This document shows positions 39,894-49,810 of a DNA stretch of 64,000 nt, in pieces. Positions within the stretch are counted from its first letter, which is position 1, and each line of letters begins with the position of its first letter. Position numbers and translations under genes: made by a program. The DNA is taken from assembly GCA_963817635.1 (NCBI GenBank), contig CAWFPR010000015.1, forward strand, positions 1-64,000, read 5' to 3'. The notes below the pieces were generated by a model that was given only the letters and a program-made list of their open reading frames with translations, was not told the origin of the DNA and made no database searches. The DNA is from CAWFPR01 sp963817635. Lineage in GTDB: Bacteria > Acidobacteriota > Vicinamibacteria > Vicinamibacterales > 2-12-FULL-66-21.

Positions 39894-40048
39894 GAGTCCC
39901 CGATGACGAACGGGAGCGCGGCGGGCCCCGCCAGGATCCCTCGTTGATGTCGGCGAATGCGTCGCCATTCCAGGCCGAACGGCACGAACGGGTGCCGCCG
40001 GACGATGATCGTACTGCCGGACCGGGCGGGCACCGCCGGCAGTTTGAC

Positions 40049-40078
40049 TTGCGCCGGGACCCCGTCGGCCGGTACAAT
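40049..40078 (+). promoter_or_regulatory. Candidate sigma-70-type promoter before the metal-efflux region
   Basis: A TACAAT -10 element (40073-40078) has TTGCGC 18 bases upstream (or TTGACT at 40044 with a long spacer). The ATG of the small DUF2946-like gene is only 11 bases after the -10, so the transcript would be nearly leaderless. The remaining gap back to 39893 shows no gene. Confidence 0.45.
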
Positions 40079-40089
40079 CCCACCTCTTG

Positions 40090-40449
40090 ATGATACTGGT
40101 GCGCTCCCGGCGCTGGCATCGGACGTTCGTCGCGGCCTGCCTCCCGTATCTGCTCCTGTCGGTGCTGGTGGACTTCGTTCACCTGCATCCGCTGATGAAC
40201 GGCACTCCCCGGGTCGCGGCCTCGCAGCCCGCCCCCGTGCCGGGACCGAAGCATTCCCTGCCGGCCAGCCCCGCGTGCGCGGTCTGCCTCTGGGTACAGG
40301 CCGGCATGGGCGTGCAGCCGTCCGTCTCCAGCGGCCCAACCGTGGTCGCGCTCGCGAACGCCCCGAATCCGCTCGACACGCCGTGCCCGGCTCGCCCCGC
40401 CCTTTTCACGCCCGACCTGCGTGGTCCGCCCGTCTCGCTGTTCTCCTGA
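40090..40449 (+). CDS. Small exported DUF2946-like protein
   Basis: A 119-residue protein: a hydrophobic leader (FVAACLPYLLLSVLVDFVHLH), a low-complexity Pro/Ala linker, then the CAVCLWVQAG motif typical of DUF2946-type proteins that accompany metal-efflux operons. It precedes tolC-czcBA by about 170 bases. Its exact role is unknown; metal binding by the CxxC is a reasonable guess. Confidence 0.65.
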   Translation: MILVRSRRWHRTFVAACLPYLLLSVLVDFVHLHPLMNGTPRVAASQPAPVPGPKHSLPASPACAVCLWVQAGMGVQPSVSSGPTVVALANAPNPLDTPCPARPALFTPDLRGPPVSLFS

Positions 40450-40622
40450 TTTCACCGTCCAGGCATCGGATCGGCCGCCGCGCCGTTGTCGCGCAAACCT
40501 GATCGCGCGAACGACTCGCCGCCCCTGACGGGGAGACGCCGCGATTGGCGACGTCGATCCAACCTGGAACGCAGGCGGCCGCCGCGTGGCGGACGGCCCT
40601 TCCCCGCTACGAAGAGGATCCG

Positions 40623-41907
40623 ATGCGCGCACTCTCTCCCGTTGGGCGCCAGGCCATCGCCGTCGCGCTTGCCGCGGCGCTGCCGGCGGCGGTCGCCGCG
40701 CAACCCCGCGCGCCCGTCACACGGCTGTCGCTCGCCGAGGCCGTGCGCCTTGCGGTCGACCGCAACCAGGCGCTCCAGGCACAGCGAATGGCCGTGGACG
40801 CCGCACGGGCGGATGAGATCACCGCCGCCCTGAAACCGAACATCGGCGTGTCGTTTACCGCCGACGGGCTGACGCCGTTCTCTCCGCGGCAGATGACGTG
40901 GGATTTCCTCAAGAACAGCGCGACCTACGGCGGCTCGGCGAGCTACCTGTTCGAGCGGGGTGGCAAACGCAGCAACCGTCTCGCGGTCGCGAGGACAGCG
41001 ACCGAGGTCACGTCCAAGGATGTGCTGGAGGCCGAGCGACAGCTGCGCTTCGAGACCGCACAGGCGTTCGTCAACGTGCTGTTCACGAAATCCACGCTCG
41101 ACCTTGCCCAGCAGAACCTGACGAGCTTTACGGAGGTCGTCGAGCTCAGCCGTCAGCGCGTGACGTCCGGCGACCTCGCCGAAGCCGAGTTCTACCGGAT
41201 TTCTCTGCAGAAACTGCAATTCGAACAGGATGTCTCGGCGGCGCAGGTCGGCCTCCTGCAGGCCCGCGCCTCGCTGCGGCAGCTGCTGGGCTTCGACACC
41301 GTGACGGAGGACTTCGAGCCGGTCGGAGACCTCGCGTACACCCGGGCGACGCTCGATCTCGAGGACCTGAAGCGACAGGCGCTGGAGTCGCGACCCGACC
41401 TCCAGTCGGCGCGCAGCAACGTCACGCTCGCGCAGAACGCCCTCACGCTCGAGCGCAGCAACAGGGCGCGCGACATCACCGGCGACATCGGCTATTCGCA
41501 TACCGGGCCGGACAACACCGTCGGCGTCGCCGCTTCATTCGACCTGCCGATGCGCGATCGCAATCAGGGCAACATCGCGCGCAGCGAGGTGCTCGTGCGC
41601 CAGGCGACCGAGTCCGAGCTGGCCACCCGGTACCTGGTGACCACGGACGTGGTCAACGCCTACGCCGCGTGGCGGACCAGCCAGCAGGTCGTTTCCCTGT
41701 ACCGAGTCGGGGTATCTCGCCCAGTCCCAGCAGTCGCTCGACATCAGCCGTTACGTCTACCAGCGTGGTGCCGGCAGCCTGCTGGAGCTTCTGGACGCCG
41801 AACGCACCTACCGTGACACGCAGTTCGGATACCGCCAGGCGCTGGCGGATTACATGACCAGCGTGGAACAACTCAACTTCGCCGTCGGAAGACAGGTGTT
41901 CCCATGA
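40623..41907 (+). CDS. Outer-membrane efflux protein, TolC/CzcC-like (frameshifted)
   Basis: Outer-membrane channel of an RND pump. It has a signal peptide (MRALSPVGRQAIAVALAAAL, cleaved after VAAQ), then LSLAEAVRLAVDRNQALQAQRMAV, the usual first TolC helix, and long helices with repeats. The frame breaks near 41703: YRVGVSRPV in one frame, LYESGYLAQSQQSLDISRYVYQRGAGSLLELLDAE in the corrected frame, one extra C. The corrected end, FAVGRQVFP, has its stop overlapping the next ATG (ATGA). GAGG lies six bases before the ATG. Confidence 0.88.
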
Positions 41908-43079
41908 AGAGCGCATTGCGCACGGTCCCGCTCCTGTTGACGCTGCTCGCCCCGGGCTGCGGAGGCCCCACGCCGGAATCGACCCCGGCCTCGAAGGCGG
42001 CAGCCGCCGCCCCCGCCGAAGTGTCGCCGGCCGCGGCGGCGTACTTCACCGTCCCGGCCGAGCAGCTCTCGCACATCGCCGTCGCGCAGGTCCGGAAGGC
42101 GTCGTTCGCGACCGAGCTGAAGATGACCGGCACCGTGGACTGGGACAACGACCACACGACCCAGGCCATCAGTCAGGTGAGCGGGCCCATCACCCGGATC
42201 CTGGTGGACACGGGCGACCGGGTGACGGCGGGTCAACCGCTGCTGTACGTGGCGAGTCCCGACATCGCCAACGCGTTTGCCACGTTCCGCAAGGCCCGCA
42301 ACCGGCTCGACCTGGCGAAGCGCAATCTGGATCGCAGCCGCGACCTGCTGGAACACAAGGCCATCGCCCAGCGCGACCTCGATGAGGTCCAGGCCGACTA
42401 CAACGACGCGGACACCGACGTCGACACGGCACTCCAGTCGCTGCGCATCCTGGGGGTCACCGCGTCCGAGGTGCAGGACGCCGAGCGCCAGGGCGCAGCC
42501 GTGCGGCAGGAGCTGCCCATGCGCGCGCCGATCGCCGGCATCGTGGTCCAGAAGCTCGTGACGCCCGGACAGCTGATCCAGGCCGGCGCGACGACAGGGT
42601 TCGTGATCTCCAACGTGACCACGGTCTGGGTGCAGGCGCACGTCTACGAGAAGGACCTGCGACTCGTCCACGTCGGCGATACCGCGGCGGTGCGGAGCGC
42701 GTCGTTCCCGGAGACCTTCGAGGGCCGCGTGACCTACATCGGCAGCATGCTCGATCCGGCGACGCGGACGACCCCGGTCCGGATCGTGACTGCCAATCCG
42801 CACGGCCTGCTCAAGAAGGACCAGTTCGTCGACGTCGTCCTCCACGACAAGACCACGCACGACGCGCTGGTGATCCCGACGTCGGCCGTGCTCTACGACA
42901 CGGAGAACCTGCCATTCGTGTACGTGCAGGTCGAGCCCGGCAAGTTCGCGCAGCGGTCCATCACGCTCGGCGAGCAGCGGAACGATCAGACGGAAGTCGC
43001 CAGCGGCCTGGCGGAAGCCGACCGCGTCGTCGCGCAGGGCAGCGTGTTCCTGCAATTCGCCAACAGCTATCGAGGGTAG
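41904..43079 (+). CDS. czcB: RND periplasmic adaptor subunit, CzcB/CusB-like
   Basis: A 391-residue membrane fusion protein. It has an N-terminal leader ending near a Cys (LLAPGCGG), possibly lipid-anchored, then the barrel-sandwich hybrid (ISQVSGPITRILVDTGDRVTAGQPL), an alpha-hairpin (residues 130-185), and the beta-barrel domain (VWVQAHVYEKDLRLVHVGDTA). It links the inner-membrane pump to the TolC-like channel. It is intact and lies nine bases before the RND gene. Confidence 0.93.
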   Translation: MKSALRTVPLLLTLLAPGCGGPTPESTPASKAAAAAPAEVSPAAAAYFTVPAEQLSHIAVAQVRKASFATELKMTGTVDWDNDHTTQAISQVSGPITRILVDTGDRVTAGQPLLYVASPDIANAFATFRKARNRLDLAKRNLDRSRDLLEHKAIAQRDLDEVQADYNDADTDVDTALQSLRILGVTASEVQDAERQGAAVRQELPMRAPIAGIVVQKLVTPGQLIQAGATTGFVISNVTTVWVQAHVYEKDLRLVHVGDTAAVRSASFPETFEGRVTYIGSMLDPATRTTPVRIVTANPHGLLKKDQFVDVVLHDKTTHDALVIPTSAVLYDTENLPFVYVQVEPGKFAQRSITLGEQRNDQTEVASGLAEADRVVAQGSVFLQFANSYRG

Positions 43080-43088
43080 CCGACTGCC

Positions 43089-46000
43089 ATGATCGATCGT
43101 CTCGTCTCCTTCGCGCTCTCCCAGCGGTTCATTGTCGTGGTGGCGATGATCTGTCTGGGAATCTGGGGGATCGTGTCCTTCACGAACCTGCCGATCGACG
43201 CCTATCCGGATCTGGCGCCGCCGCGCGTGCAGATCGTCAGCCAGTGGCCCGGGCACGCCGCCGAGGAAGTCGAGCGGTTGATCACGATCCCGATCGAAGT
43301 GGAAATGAACGGCATCCCCAGGATCGAGGCGCTGCGCTCGATCTCGCTGTACGGGCTGTCGTCGGTCACGATGAACTTCGAGTACGACACGGACCCCTAC
43401 TTCGCGCGCGCGCAGGCGTTCGAGCGGATCCCGAACGCGGCCGTCCCCGACGGCGTGTCGCCGGAGATGTCCCCCCTCTTCTCCCCGAGCGGCCTCATCT
43501 ACCGCTACGTGCTCCAGAGCCCCGATCGCTCGGCCCAGGAACTGAAGATCATCCAGGACTGGGTCCTGAACCGGAAGTACCGCTCGATCCAGGGCGTGGC
43601 TGACCTCGCGGGCCTGGGCGGCACGACGATGCAGTACCAGGTGCTGGTCGATCCCGCGAAGATGTTCTCCTACGGCGTGAGCGTGCAGCAGATCACCGAC
43701 CAGCTCGCCAGCAACAACGCCAACGCGGGCGGCGGCTTCTATTCCCAGGGCGGACAGTTCTTCTACGTGCGCGGCCTCGGCCTCGTCAAGGACCTGACCG
43801 ACATCGGCAACATCGTCGTCGCGACGCACGACGGCATCCCGGTGTACGTAAAGGACGTTGCGACGGTCACGATCGGTCACGCGCCGCGGCTCGGGCAGTT
43901 CGGCTTCATGCACCAGGCGGACGCCGTCGAAGGCGTCGTGCTCATGCGCGTCGGCGAGCAGGCGCAGAACGTGCTGAAGAAGGTCGAGGCGATGACCGAC
44001 ACGCTCAACCAGAGCGTGCTGCCCCCGGACGTCAAGATCGTCCCGTACTACGACCGCACCGAACTCATCCACGAGACGACGCGCACGGTCGAGCGGAACC
44101 TCGTTCGGGGCATGCTCCTCGTGCTCGTGGTGCTGGGGCTGTTCCTGTTCAGTGTCCGTACCGCGCTCATCGTCGCGGTGACGATTCCGTTCGCGCTGCT
44201 CTTCTCGTTCATCTGTCTCGACTGGGCGAACATCCCGGCGAACCTGCTTTCGATCGGCGCGATCGACTTCGGCATGATCGTGGACGGCGCCGTCGTCATG
44301 GTGGAGAACATCTTCCGGGAACTGGCGGCACGGCACGGGAAACACTACGACCTGACCGAGGTCATCCGGCGCGCGGCCCGCGACGTCGAGCGGCCGATTT
44401 TCTACGCCATCGCCGTCATCATCGCCGGGTACCTGCCGATCTACGTGCTCACCGGGCCGTCGGGCCGCCTGTTCCGTCCGATGGCGGACACGATGTCGTT
44501 CGCGCTGCTCGGATCGCTGCTCTGCTCGCTGACGCTGCTCCCGGTGCTCTGTGCGTTCTTCCTCCGCAAGCACGTCAAGGAACCCGACGTCCCGCTGTAC
44601 AAGATGGTCGAGCGCGCCTACGATCGGATGCTGCACGCCTGCCTGCGGCGGCGCGGCCTCACCGTCGCGGTGTGTGTGCTGCTCTTCGCGGCGTCCCTGT
44701 CGCTGGTGCCGTTCATCGGCGCCGAGTTCATGCCGCATCTCGACGAGGGCGCGCTCTGGGTCCGCGCGACGATGCCCTACACGATCTCCTTCGAGGAAGC
44801 TTCGAAGCTCGGGCCGCAGGTGCGGGATACCCTTCTCAGCTTCCCGCAGGTTACGACGGTGGCCAACGAGCTGGGCCGCGACGACGAGGGCACCGATCCG
44901 ATTGGGTTCTTCAACGACGAGTACTTCGTCGGGCTCAAGCCGTACGACGACCCCGCCTGGCGCGGCCCTATCCGGACGAAGCCCGAACTCATCGCCGCCA
45001 TCCAGCAGAAGTTCGACGCGTTTCCCGGCATCATCTTCAACTTCACCCAGCCGGCCGAAGACGCGGTTGACGAAGCGGAGACCGGGCTGAAGAGTTCGCT
45101 CGCCGTCAAGATCTTCGGAGCCGACCTGGCGACGCTCGAAAGCAAGGCCGACGCGGCGCGCAAGGTGCTCGCGACGGTGCCGGGCATCACCGGCATCACC
45201 CTCGTGCGGGAACTCGGCCAGCCCAGCCTGATCATCGAACCGAACCGGGCGCGCCTGGCGCGGTACGGGCTGAACGTCTCGGACATCAACACGCTGATCG
45301 AAACGGCCATCGGCGGAACGGCGGCAACCCAGGTGATCCAGGGCGAGCGCGAGTTCGACCTCGTCGTCCGGCTCCAGGAGCCCTTCCGCGAGAACATGGA
45401 CGCCATCAGCAACCTGCTCGTCACGACGCCCGACGGCCAGCACCTGCCGCTCAGCCAGTTCGCGGACATCCGCATCGACAAGGGCGCGTCGTTCATCTAC
45501 CGCGAGGGTAACTCGCGATTCATCGGCATCCAGTTCAGCGTGCAGGATCGCGACCTGGCGAGCGCCGTCCAGGACGCGCGGCGGCAGGTGTCGTCGGCCG
45601 TTCCGCTGCCGCTCGGCTACACCTACGACTGGGGCGGCGAATACAAGGAGTACCTGGCCGCGCGCGGGCAGATGCTGATCATCATCCCCCTGACGATCGT
45701 GTTGATCCTGCTCATCCTGTTCGCGCTGTACGGCAACCTGAAGTTCCCGGTGATCATCGTGTTCAGCGTGCTCGTGACCGTGCCGGTCGGCGGATTGCTC
45801 GCGCTGAAGCTCACCGGCACCCACTTCAGCGTCTCGTCAGGCTTTGGATTCGTCGCCCTGATGGGCGTCGCCGTGCAGACCAGCGTCATCCTCTACTCGT
45901 TCATCAACAAGCTCAGGCTGGAGGGCAAGGACATCATCATCGCCACCCACGAGGCCTCGTTGCTGCGGCTGCGGCCGATCTTCATGACGGCCCTGGTGGC

Positions 46001-46172
46001 CTGCATCGGGCTGCTGCCGGCCGCCATCTCCACGGGCATCGGGAGCGACTCCCAGAAGCCGTTCGCGATCGTCATTGTCGGCGGGCTGATCTCGCGCCTC
46101 GCGCTGTCGATCTTCCTGGCGCCCGTCCTCTACAGCCTCGTGGCCCGGAAAGACGACGTGCTCAAGGTGTGA
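43089..46172 (+). CDS. czcA: Heavy-metal efflux RND transporter, CzcA family
   Basis: A 1027-residue HME-RND pump. Twelve hydrophobic helices lie in two halves, and the TM4 motif is DFGMIVDGAVVMVEN, with the two acidic residues of the Zn/Co/Cd/Ni subfamilies rather than the Cu/Ag pattern. NLPIDAYPDLAPPRVQI is the usual porter start. It exports divalent cations using proton flow, with the preceding adaptor and channel. The 3' end overlaps the convergent permease gene by 11 bases. Confidence 0.95.
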   Translation: MIDRLVSFALSQRFIVVVAMICLGIWGIVSFTNLPIDAYPDLAPPRVQIVSQWPGHAAEEVERLITIPIEVEMNGIPRIEALRSISLYGLSSVTMNFEYDTDPYFARAQAFERIPNAAVPDGVSPEMSPLFSPSGLIYRYVLQSPDRSAQELKIIQDWVLNRKYRSIQGVADLAGLGGTTMQYQVLVDPAKMFSYGVSVQQITDQLASNNANAGGGFYSQGGQFFYVRGLGLVKDLTDIGNIVVATHDGIPVYVKDVATVTIGHAPRLGQFGFMHQADAVEGVVLMRVGEQAQNVLKKVEAMTDTLNQSVLPPDVKIVPYYDRTELIHETTRTVERNLVRGMLLVLVVLGLFLFSVRTALIVAVTIPFALLFSFICLDWANIPANLLSIGAIDFGMIVDGAVVMVENIFRELAARHGKHYDLTEVIRRAARDVERPIFYAIAVIIAGYLPIYVLTGPSGRLFRPMADTMSFALLGSLLCSLTLLPVLCAFFLRKHVKEPDVPLYKMVERAYDRMLHACLRRRGLTVAVCVLLFAASLSLVPFIGAEFMPHLDEGALWVRATMPYTISFEEASKLGPQVRDTLLSFPQVTTVANELGRDDEGTDPIGFFNDEYFVGLKPYDDPAWRGPIRTKPELIAAIQQKFDAFPGIIFNFTQPAEDAVDEAETGLKSSLAVKIFGADLATLESKADAARKVLATVPGITGITLVRELGQPSLIIEPNRARLARYGLNVSDINTLIETAIGGTAATQVIQGEREFDLVVRLQEPFRENMDAISNLLVTTPDGQHLPLSQFADIRIDKGASFIYREGNSRFIGIQFSVQDRDLASAVQDARRQVSSAVPLPLGYTYDWGGEYKEYLAARGQMLIIIPLTIVLILLILFALYGNLKFPVIIVFSVLVTVPVGGLLALKLTGTHFSVSSGFGFVALMGVAVQTSVILYSFINKLRLEGKDIIIATHEASLLRLRPIFMTALVACIGLLPAAISTGIGSDSQKPFAIVIVGGLISRLALSIFLAPVLYSLVARKDDVLKV

Positions 46173-47037
46173 CGCGGGCCGCGCCGGCCCGGGCGCCCGC
46201 GGGAATCAACACGCGCACGATGGCCATCAGAATCAGCACCAGGCCGAACGTGCAGACGATCGTGGCGCCGGTCGGCAGGTCGAGCACGAGCGAGAGATAC
46301 ACGCCCAGCGCCGAGACCACCGTTCCCATCGTCCAGCCGATCGCGAGCCGCTTGCCGATGGTCTCGGCGTACAGCATGGCCGCCACCGACGGCACGATGA
46401 GGTAGCAGAACACCAGCAGCACTCCGGCAATGGCCACCGAGGACGTCACGACGAAGCCGAACGACGCGTAGAACAGGAAATCCCAGAGCCGCACGTTGTG
46501 TCCGGAGACTTCCTCGGCGTCATGGTTCATCGAGATGGCGAGGAAGGGCTTCCGGAAGATGTAGTGAAACAGCCCGATGGCGCCATAGAGCGCCGCCACC
46601 TGGAAGACCTCTGGCCACGACACCGCGATGATGTTGCCGACGAGCATCTCCTTCAGGTGCTCGGATTCCGACGTGGACTTGCTCATGGCCAGGATCGCGG
46701 CCGCCGACGCGACCGCGTAACTGATGCCGATGATCGCCTCCTGCGGGATGCGCGCGCGCCGCCCCCTGATCATCGAGAAAATCGCCGCGCCGATGAACGT
46801 GAACAGCAGGCTGACCCAGTAGACCGACGGGGCGTGCGGATCCCCTCCGGAAAACGGAAGCAGAATCGCGATGGTGGCGCCGAGCGCGGCAATCTGTGCG
46901 AGCGACAGGTCCACGAAGATGACGCCCCGCTCGACCACGTGCACGCCCAGGTACGAGTGGATCCCGGTGAGGATCAGGCTCGCGGCGAACGGTGCGGCCA
47001 GGAAGTCGAGAATCTGCCCGATCGTGAGTCCTTCCAC
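46162..47037 (-). CDS. Metal ABC transporter permease, ZnuB/MntB-like
   Basis: A 291-residue permease of the ABC-3 family with about eight helices. VVERGVIFVDLSLAQIAALGATIAI is the family signature, and the second signature area is FASFGFVVTSSVAIAGVLLVF-like (residues 185-215). It imports zinc or manganese. The GTG start follows the ZnuA-like stop at once, with AGGAG nine bases upstream. No ATPase (ZnuC) gene lies alongside. Confidence 0.9.
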   Translation of the reverse strand: MEGLTIGQILDFLAAPFAASLILTGIHSYLGVHVVERGVIFVDLSLAQIAALGATIAILLPFSGGDPHAPSVYWVSLLFTFIGAAIFSMIRGRRARIPQEAIIGISYAVASAAAILAMSKSTSESEHLKEMLVGNIIAVSWPEVFQVAALYGAIGLFHYIFRKPFLAISMNHDAEEVSGHNVRLWDFLFYASFGFVVTSSVAIAGVLLVFCYLIVPSVAAMLYAETIGKRLAIGWTMGTVVSALGVYLSLVLDLPTGATIVCTFGLVLILMAIVRVLIPAGARAGAARVTP

Positions 47038-47967
47038 CTACTTCGCTCCTGTTTCCTTGATCGCCGTGACCAGCAGGTTCACGTCGTAGTCGAAGAGCGC
47101 GAAGTAGTCGACCGCTTCCTTGACGCCGCCGACCGATGGGGTCATCACCAGGACGCGCGCACCCGTCTCGCGCGCGATCGCGTTCGGCGTCTTCAGGTCG
47201 AAATACGGCTCGACGAGAATGATCCTGACGTTCTGGGCCTTCATCGCCTGCTGCAGCGCCAGCGTGTGCGCGGGCGACGGCGGAATGCCGGGTTTGGGTT
47301 CCACGTACCCCATCACGTCGAGTCCGAATTCCTCAGCGAAATTCGGCCACGAGCGATGGTACGTGACGATCTTCAGCCCCTGATACGGCGCCATGGCGGC
47401 CTTCCAGCGCTTCTCCGCCTCCGTCAGCCGCCGGTCGAAATCCGCGTACCGCTGCGCGTAATAGGCCGCGTTGGCGCTGTCCATCTCCGTCAGCTTGTTC
47501 TGCACGGCCTTCGCGATGCGCCGGCCGTTACCGGTCTCGAGCCAGTAGTGCGGGTTGCCCTGCGGATGCACGTCCCCCATGGCGCGGGTGATTTGCCCGG
47601 TCGGGATGTCCAGGATCTTCGCCGTCAGCGAGGCGTCGAGATAGCCCGCCCCTCCGGGCTGGATCTTCGCGTTGCGGCTCTGCGTGATGAGCGGCGGCAG
47701 CCAGCCGATTTCGAGTTCCCGTCCGACGACGATCAGGAGGTCGGCCGCATGGAGCTTCAGCACGAAGCTCGGCTTCGCCTCGACGAAATGGGGATCCTGA
47801 TACCCCTTCGCCAGCGCCTCGGCCGACACCTTGTCGCCCCCGATCTCCCGGGCGATCGAGGCAAGGTCCTCCGTGGACGTGATGATCCTGGTGGCAGCTG
47901 CCGCCCGGTCAACCGTTCCGCCGACGAGCGCAATCGCCGCGATGGCGGTGAGCAGAATTCGTGTCAT
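47038..47967 (-). CDS. Zinc/manganese-binding periplasmic protein, ZnuA/TroA-like
   Basis: A 309-residue solute-binding protein with a signal peptide (MTRILLTAIAAIALVGGTVDRAAAA). Candidate metal ligands: His in DPHFVEAKPS, His in NPHYWLE, His in TYHRSWPNF, and an acidic residue in LVEPYFD. The His-rich loop of zinc-specific ZnuA is absent, so manganese or zinc are both possible. It is followed by its permease and preceded by an outer-membrane protein gene. Confidence 0.9.
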   Translation of the reverse strand: MTRILLTAIAAIALVGGTVDRAAAATRIITSTEDLASIAREIGGDKVSAEALAKGYQDPHFVEAKPSFVLKLHAADLLIVVGRELEIGWLPPLITQSRNAKIQPGGAGYLDASLTAKILDIPTGQITRAMGDVHPQGNPHYWLETGNGRRIAKAVQNKLTEMDSANAAYYAQRYADFDRRLTEAEKRWKAAMAPYQGLKIVTYHRSWPNFAEEFGLDVMGYVEPKPGIPPSPAHTLALQQAMKAQNVRIILVEPYFDLKTPNAIARETGARVLVMTPSVGGVKEAVDYFALFDYDVNLLVTAIKETGAK

Positions 47968-47978
47968 GTGCCTGGGCC

Positions 47979-49348
47979 TCAGAAGACGTGCGCGCCATGC
48001 GCACCAATGGAAAACAGGAACTGGACGAGCACCTCGTTCGCAATCGGCCCGTCCGCATAGTGTGTCCGCCGGAACTGCCCGCGCACCTGGCTGAATTCGC
48101 TCGGCCAGTACGTGAGCACGAACGAGCCTCCGGTGTCGGTGAGCGAGGCATCGTCGGCGCGGTCTGAACGATCGTATCGAAGGCCGCCATACCAGCGGCG
48201 CGCGAACTGGTAGTCGCCGCTCGCGTACATGCCGAACGTGGACACGTCGGTCACATCCTGCCCGCGGTGCGACCACATCAGCTCCGTACGCCCGATGAAA
48301 CGGCGATAGATCGCGCGTCGCAGCGGACGATACCGGACCGTCGCATCCACGCCGAAGAGGCGCGTCGTCGGGCTGGATCCGACGTCGTTGTGGCCGCGCG
48401 TGAACGATGCGCCGAGATCGAGGTTCGTGCCTTCCGTGATGTCGCGATAGGCGCGCAGCCGGCCAAGCCAGCTCACGTCGCTGCGCTCGTGCGACTGGAA
48501 CGGACCGGAGTTGCCCTGGTACAGCTCGCCGGTCGCCTCGAGGAAGAACCAGGGATTCAGCAGCAGTTTCGACACCGATACGCCGGCGTCGTTGAGTCCC
48601 TCCTCGCCGCCCAGCAGGTTCTTCATCACGAGCGGCTCATCGATCCACGGCAGCACGTGCGGGTGCATGGTGTTCACCTTGCCGAACTGCTCCTTGAACT
48701 TCCCGACCTTCGCCAGCAGGCCGCCAGGCAGGCTCGTGAGCGTCAGGAACCCTTCCTCGAGCTCGATGCCATCCGGCGTCGCCGAAAAGAAGAAGTCCGC
48801 CCGCGCGTACGGATCGACGATGGCCTGGAAGGTCAGCTCGGCTTCCTGCATGTTCAGCGCGGGCAGCGGCTCGACCGCATTCCTGCCCGGCGGCTCCCAC
48901 GAAATTGCCGATGGCGGCGATGTCGGGGTTGAACACCTTCGAAAGCGACGCGGTGTTGCCGATACACCGGCAGGGCGCCTTCCGGACCGCCGGCGCCGGC
49001 CGCGCCCTGCGGAACGGGTGCCGGCGCGCCCGCCGGCTGCGGGGGCGGCGCGGGGACCGGCTCCGCCGCCGCAGGCGCCTCGCCAGGAGTCGCCGCGAGC
49101 TTGGCCTCGAGCGCGGCCAGCCGCGCTCCGTACGCGTCGCGAATCGCCTCGAACTCCTGCCGCAGGCGATCCACCTCCTGCCGGAGTTGCTGCGGGTCGG
49201 CTGACGGCGCCGGACTCGCCTGCTGCACCGCCGCCGATGGCGCCGGCGGCGACTGCGCCAACGCCGGCACGGCCGCTACTGAAAACGCGACCACGAACGC
49301 GCGCATCCGCGCGCGCGACAGAGACTTGCGTGGCACGGGCACTCTCAC
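47979..49348 (-). CDS. Outer-membrane beta-barrel protein with coiled-coil N-terminus (two frameshifts)
   Basis: About 455 residues after correction. Signal peptide (MRAFVVAFSVAAVPALAQ), a coiled coil (LRQEVDRLRQEFEAIRDAYG) with a Pro/Ala-rich linker, then NTASLSKVFNPDIAAIGNF and a barrel rich in aromatic strands (FFFSATPDGIELEEGFLTL, YGGLRYDRSDRADD, TYWPSEFSQVRGQFRRTHY) ending AHVF. The frame shifts near 48957 (after LPVYR) and near 48890 (GAAG/RNAVEPL). It is co-transcribed with znuA and znuB-like genes, so a role in metal passage across the outer membrane is likely but unproven. Confidence 0.75.
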
Positions 49349-49428
49349 CTCCTGCCCCGGAACGACGGGTCAAGATAGACGACGCCCAGCGGCCGCCTAC
49401 CGGACAGATCTATGGAAGAAAACGAGTG

Positions 49429-49746
49429 TCAACCGTTGGCGGGAGGCGCGCGGCCGGTCCGCAAGACAGGTGGCGTCGACTGGATTCGCGGGGACGCCTC
49501 GCGGGCAACGTCCCCGGCATCCCTCAACGTGAAACAGCCGAAGACCGCAGGCTCGGCGCTCAATTCGCCCGCCGATCCTGCCGTACACGTGGGGCAGTGG
49601 GTAGAAGACTTGAGGTGACAGACGATGTCGTGATGGCCGAGCGGCAGCAACGCCGCCGCCAGCACATAGAACACGAGGACGAGCTTCAGGTGCAGGCTCG
49701 GCGCCTCGGCGCCCAGCCGCCTCGCATGGGGCCATCGTCGTCGCAA
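49429..49746 (-). CDS. Small secreted Cys-containing protein, possible
   Basis: Reading frame of 105 residues with one hydrophobic segment (LHLKLVLVFYVLAAALLPLG) followed by HDIVCHLKSSTHCPTC, then a polar tail. The Cys/His motif and size recall the DUF2946-like protein at 40.1 kb. It leads the metal-uptake operon on the minus strand. The start is unclear: the first in-frame codon is TTG at 49746, which lies inside a -10-like TATAAT, so the real start must be further in or a base is missing near 49720. Confidence 0.45.
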   Translation of the reverse strand: MRRRWPHARRLGAEAPSLHLKLVLVFYVLAAALLPLGHHDIVCHLKSSTHCPTCTAGSAGELSAEPAVFGCFTLRDAGDVAREASPRIQSTPPVLRTGRAPPANG

Positions 49747-49751
49747 TTATA
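49746..49751 (-). promoter_or_regulatory. TATAAT -10 element of the metal-uptake operon
   Basis: A perfect TATAAT on the minus strand, in a region otherwise very GC-rich, upstream of the small protein, outer-membrane protein and ZnuA/B-like genes. No good -35 is seen at 17 bases (GTCCGC). It is back-to-back with the rhomboid promoter. Confidence 0.4.
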
Positions 49752-49774
49752 CATGGCGGTGCCGGAGGGCGGAC

Positions 49775-49803
49775 TTCAGCCCAGCCGCAACCCGCCCTAC
49801 AAT
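49775..49803 (+). promoter_or_regulatory. Candidate promoter of the rhomboid gene
   Basis: TTCAGC and TACAAT separated by 17 bases. The -10 ends seven bases before the ATG at 49811, so transcription would start at or within one or two bases of the start codon (leaderless mRNA). There is no ribosome binding site before the ATG, which fits. Confidence 0.5.
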
Positions 49804-49810
49804 AGTGTCC

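Noticed and set aside
41850..45824. Very long open frame (about 1320 codons) on the minus strand opposite tolC-czcBA.
   Set aside because: High GC keeps the antisense frame open; its product is low-complexity Arg/His/Asp/Glu-rich with no domain, and the plus strand holds clear czc genes.
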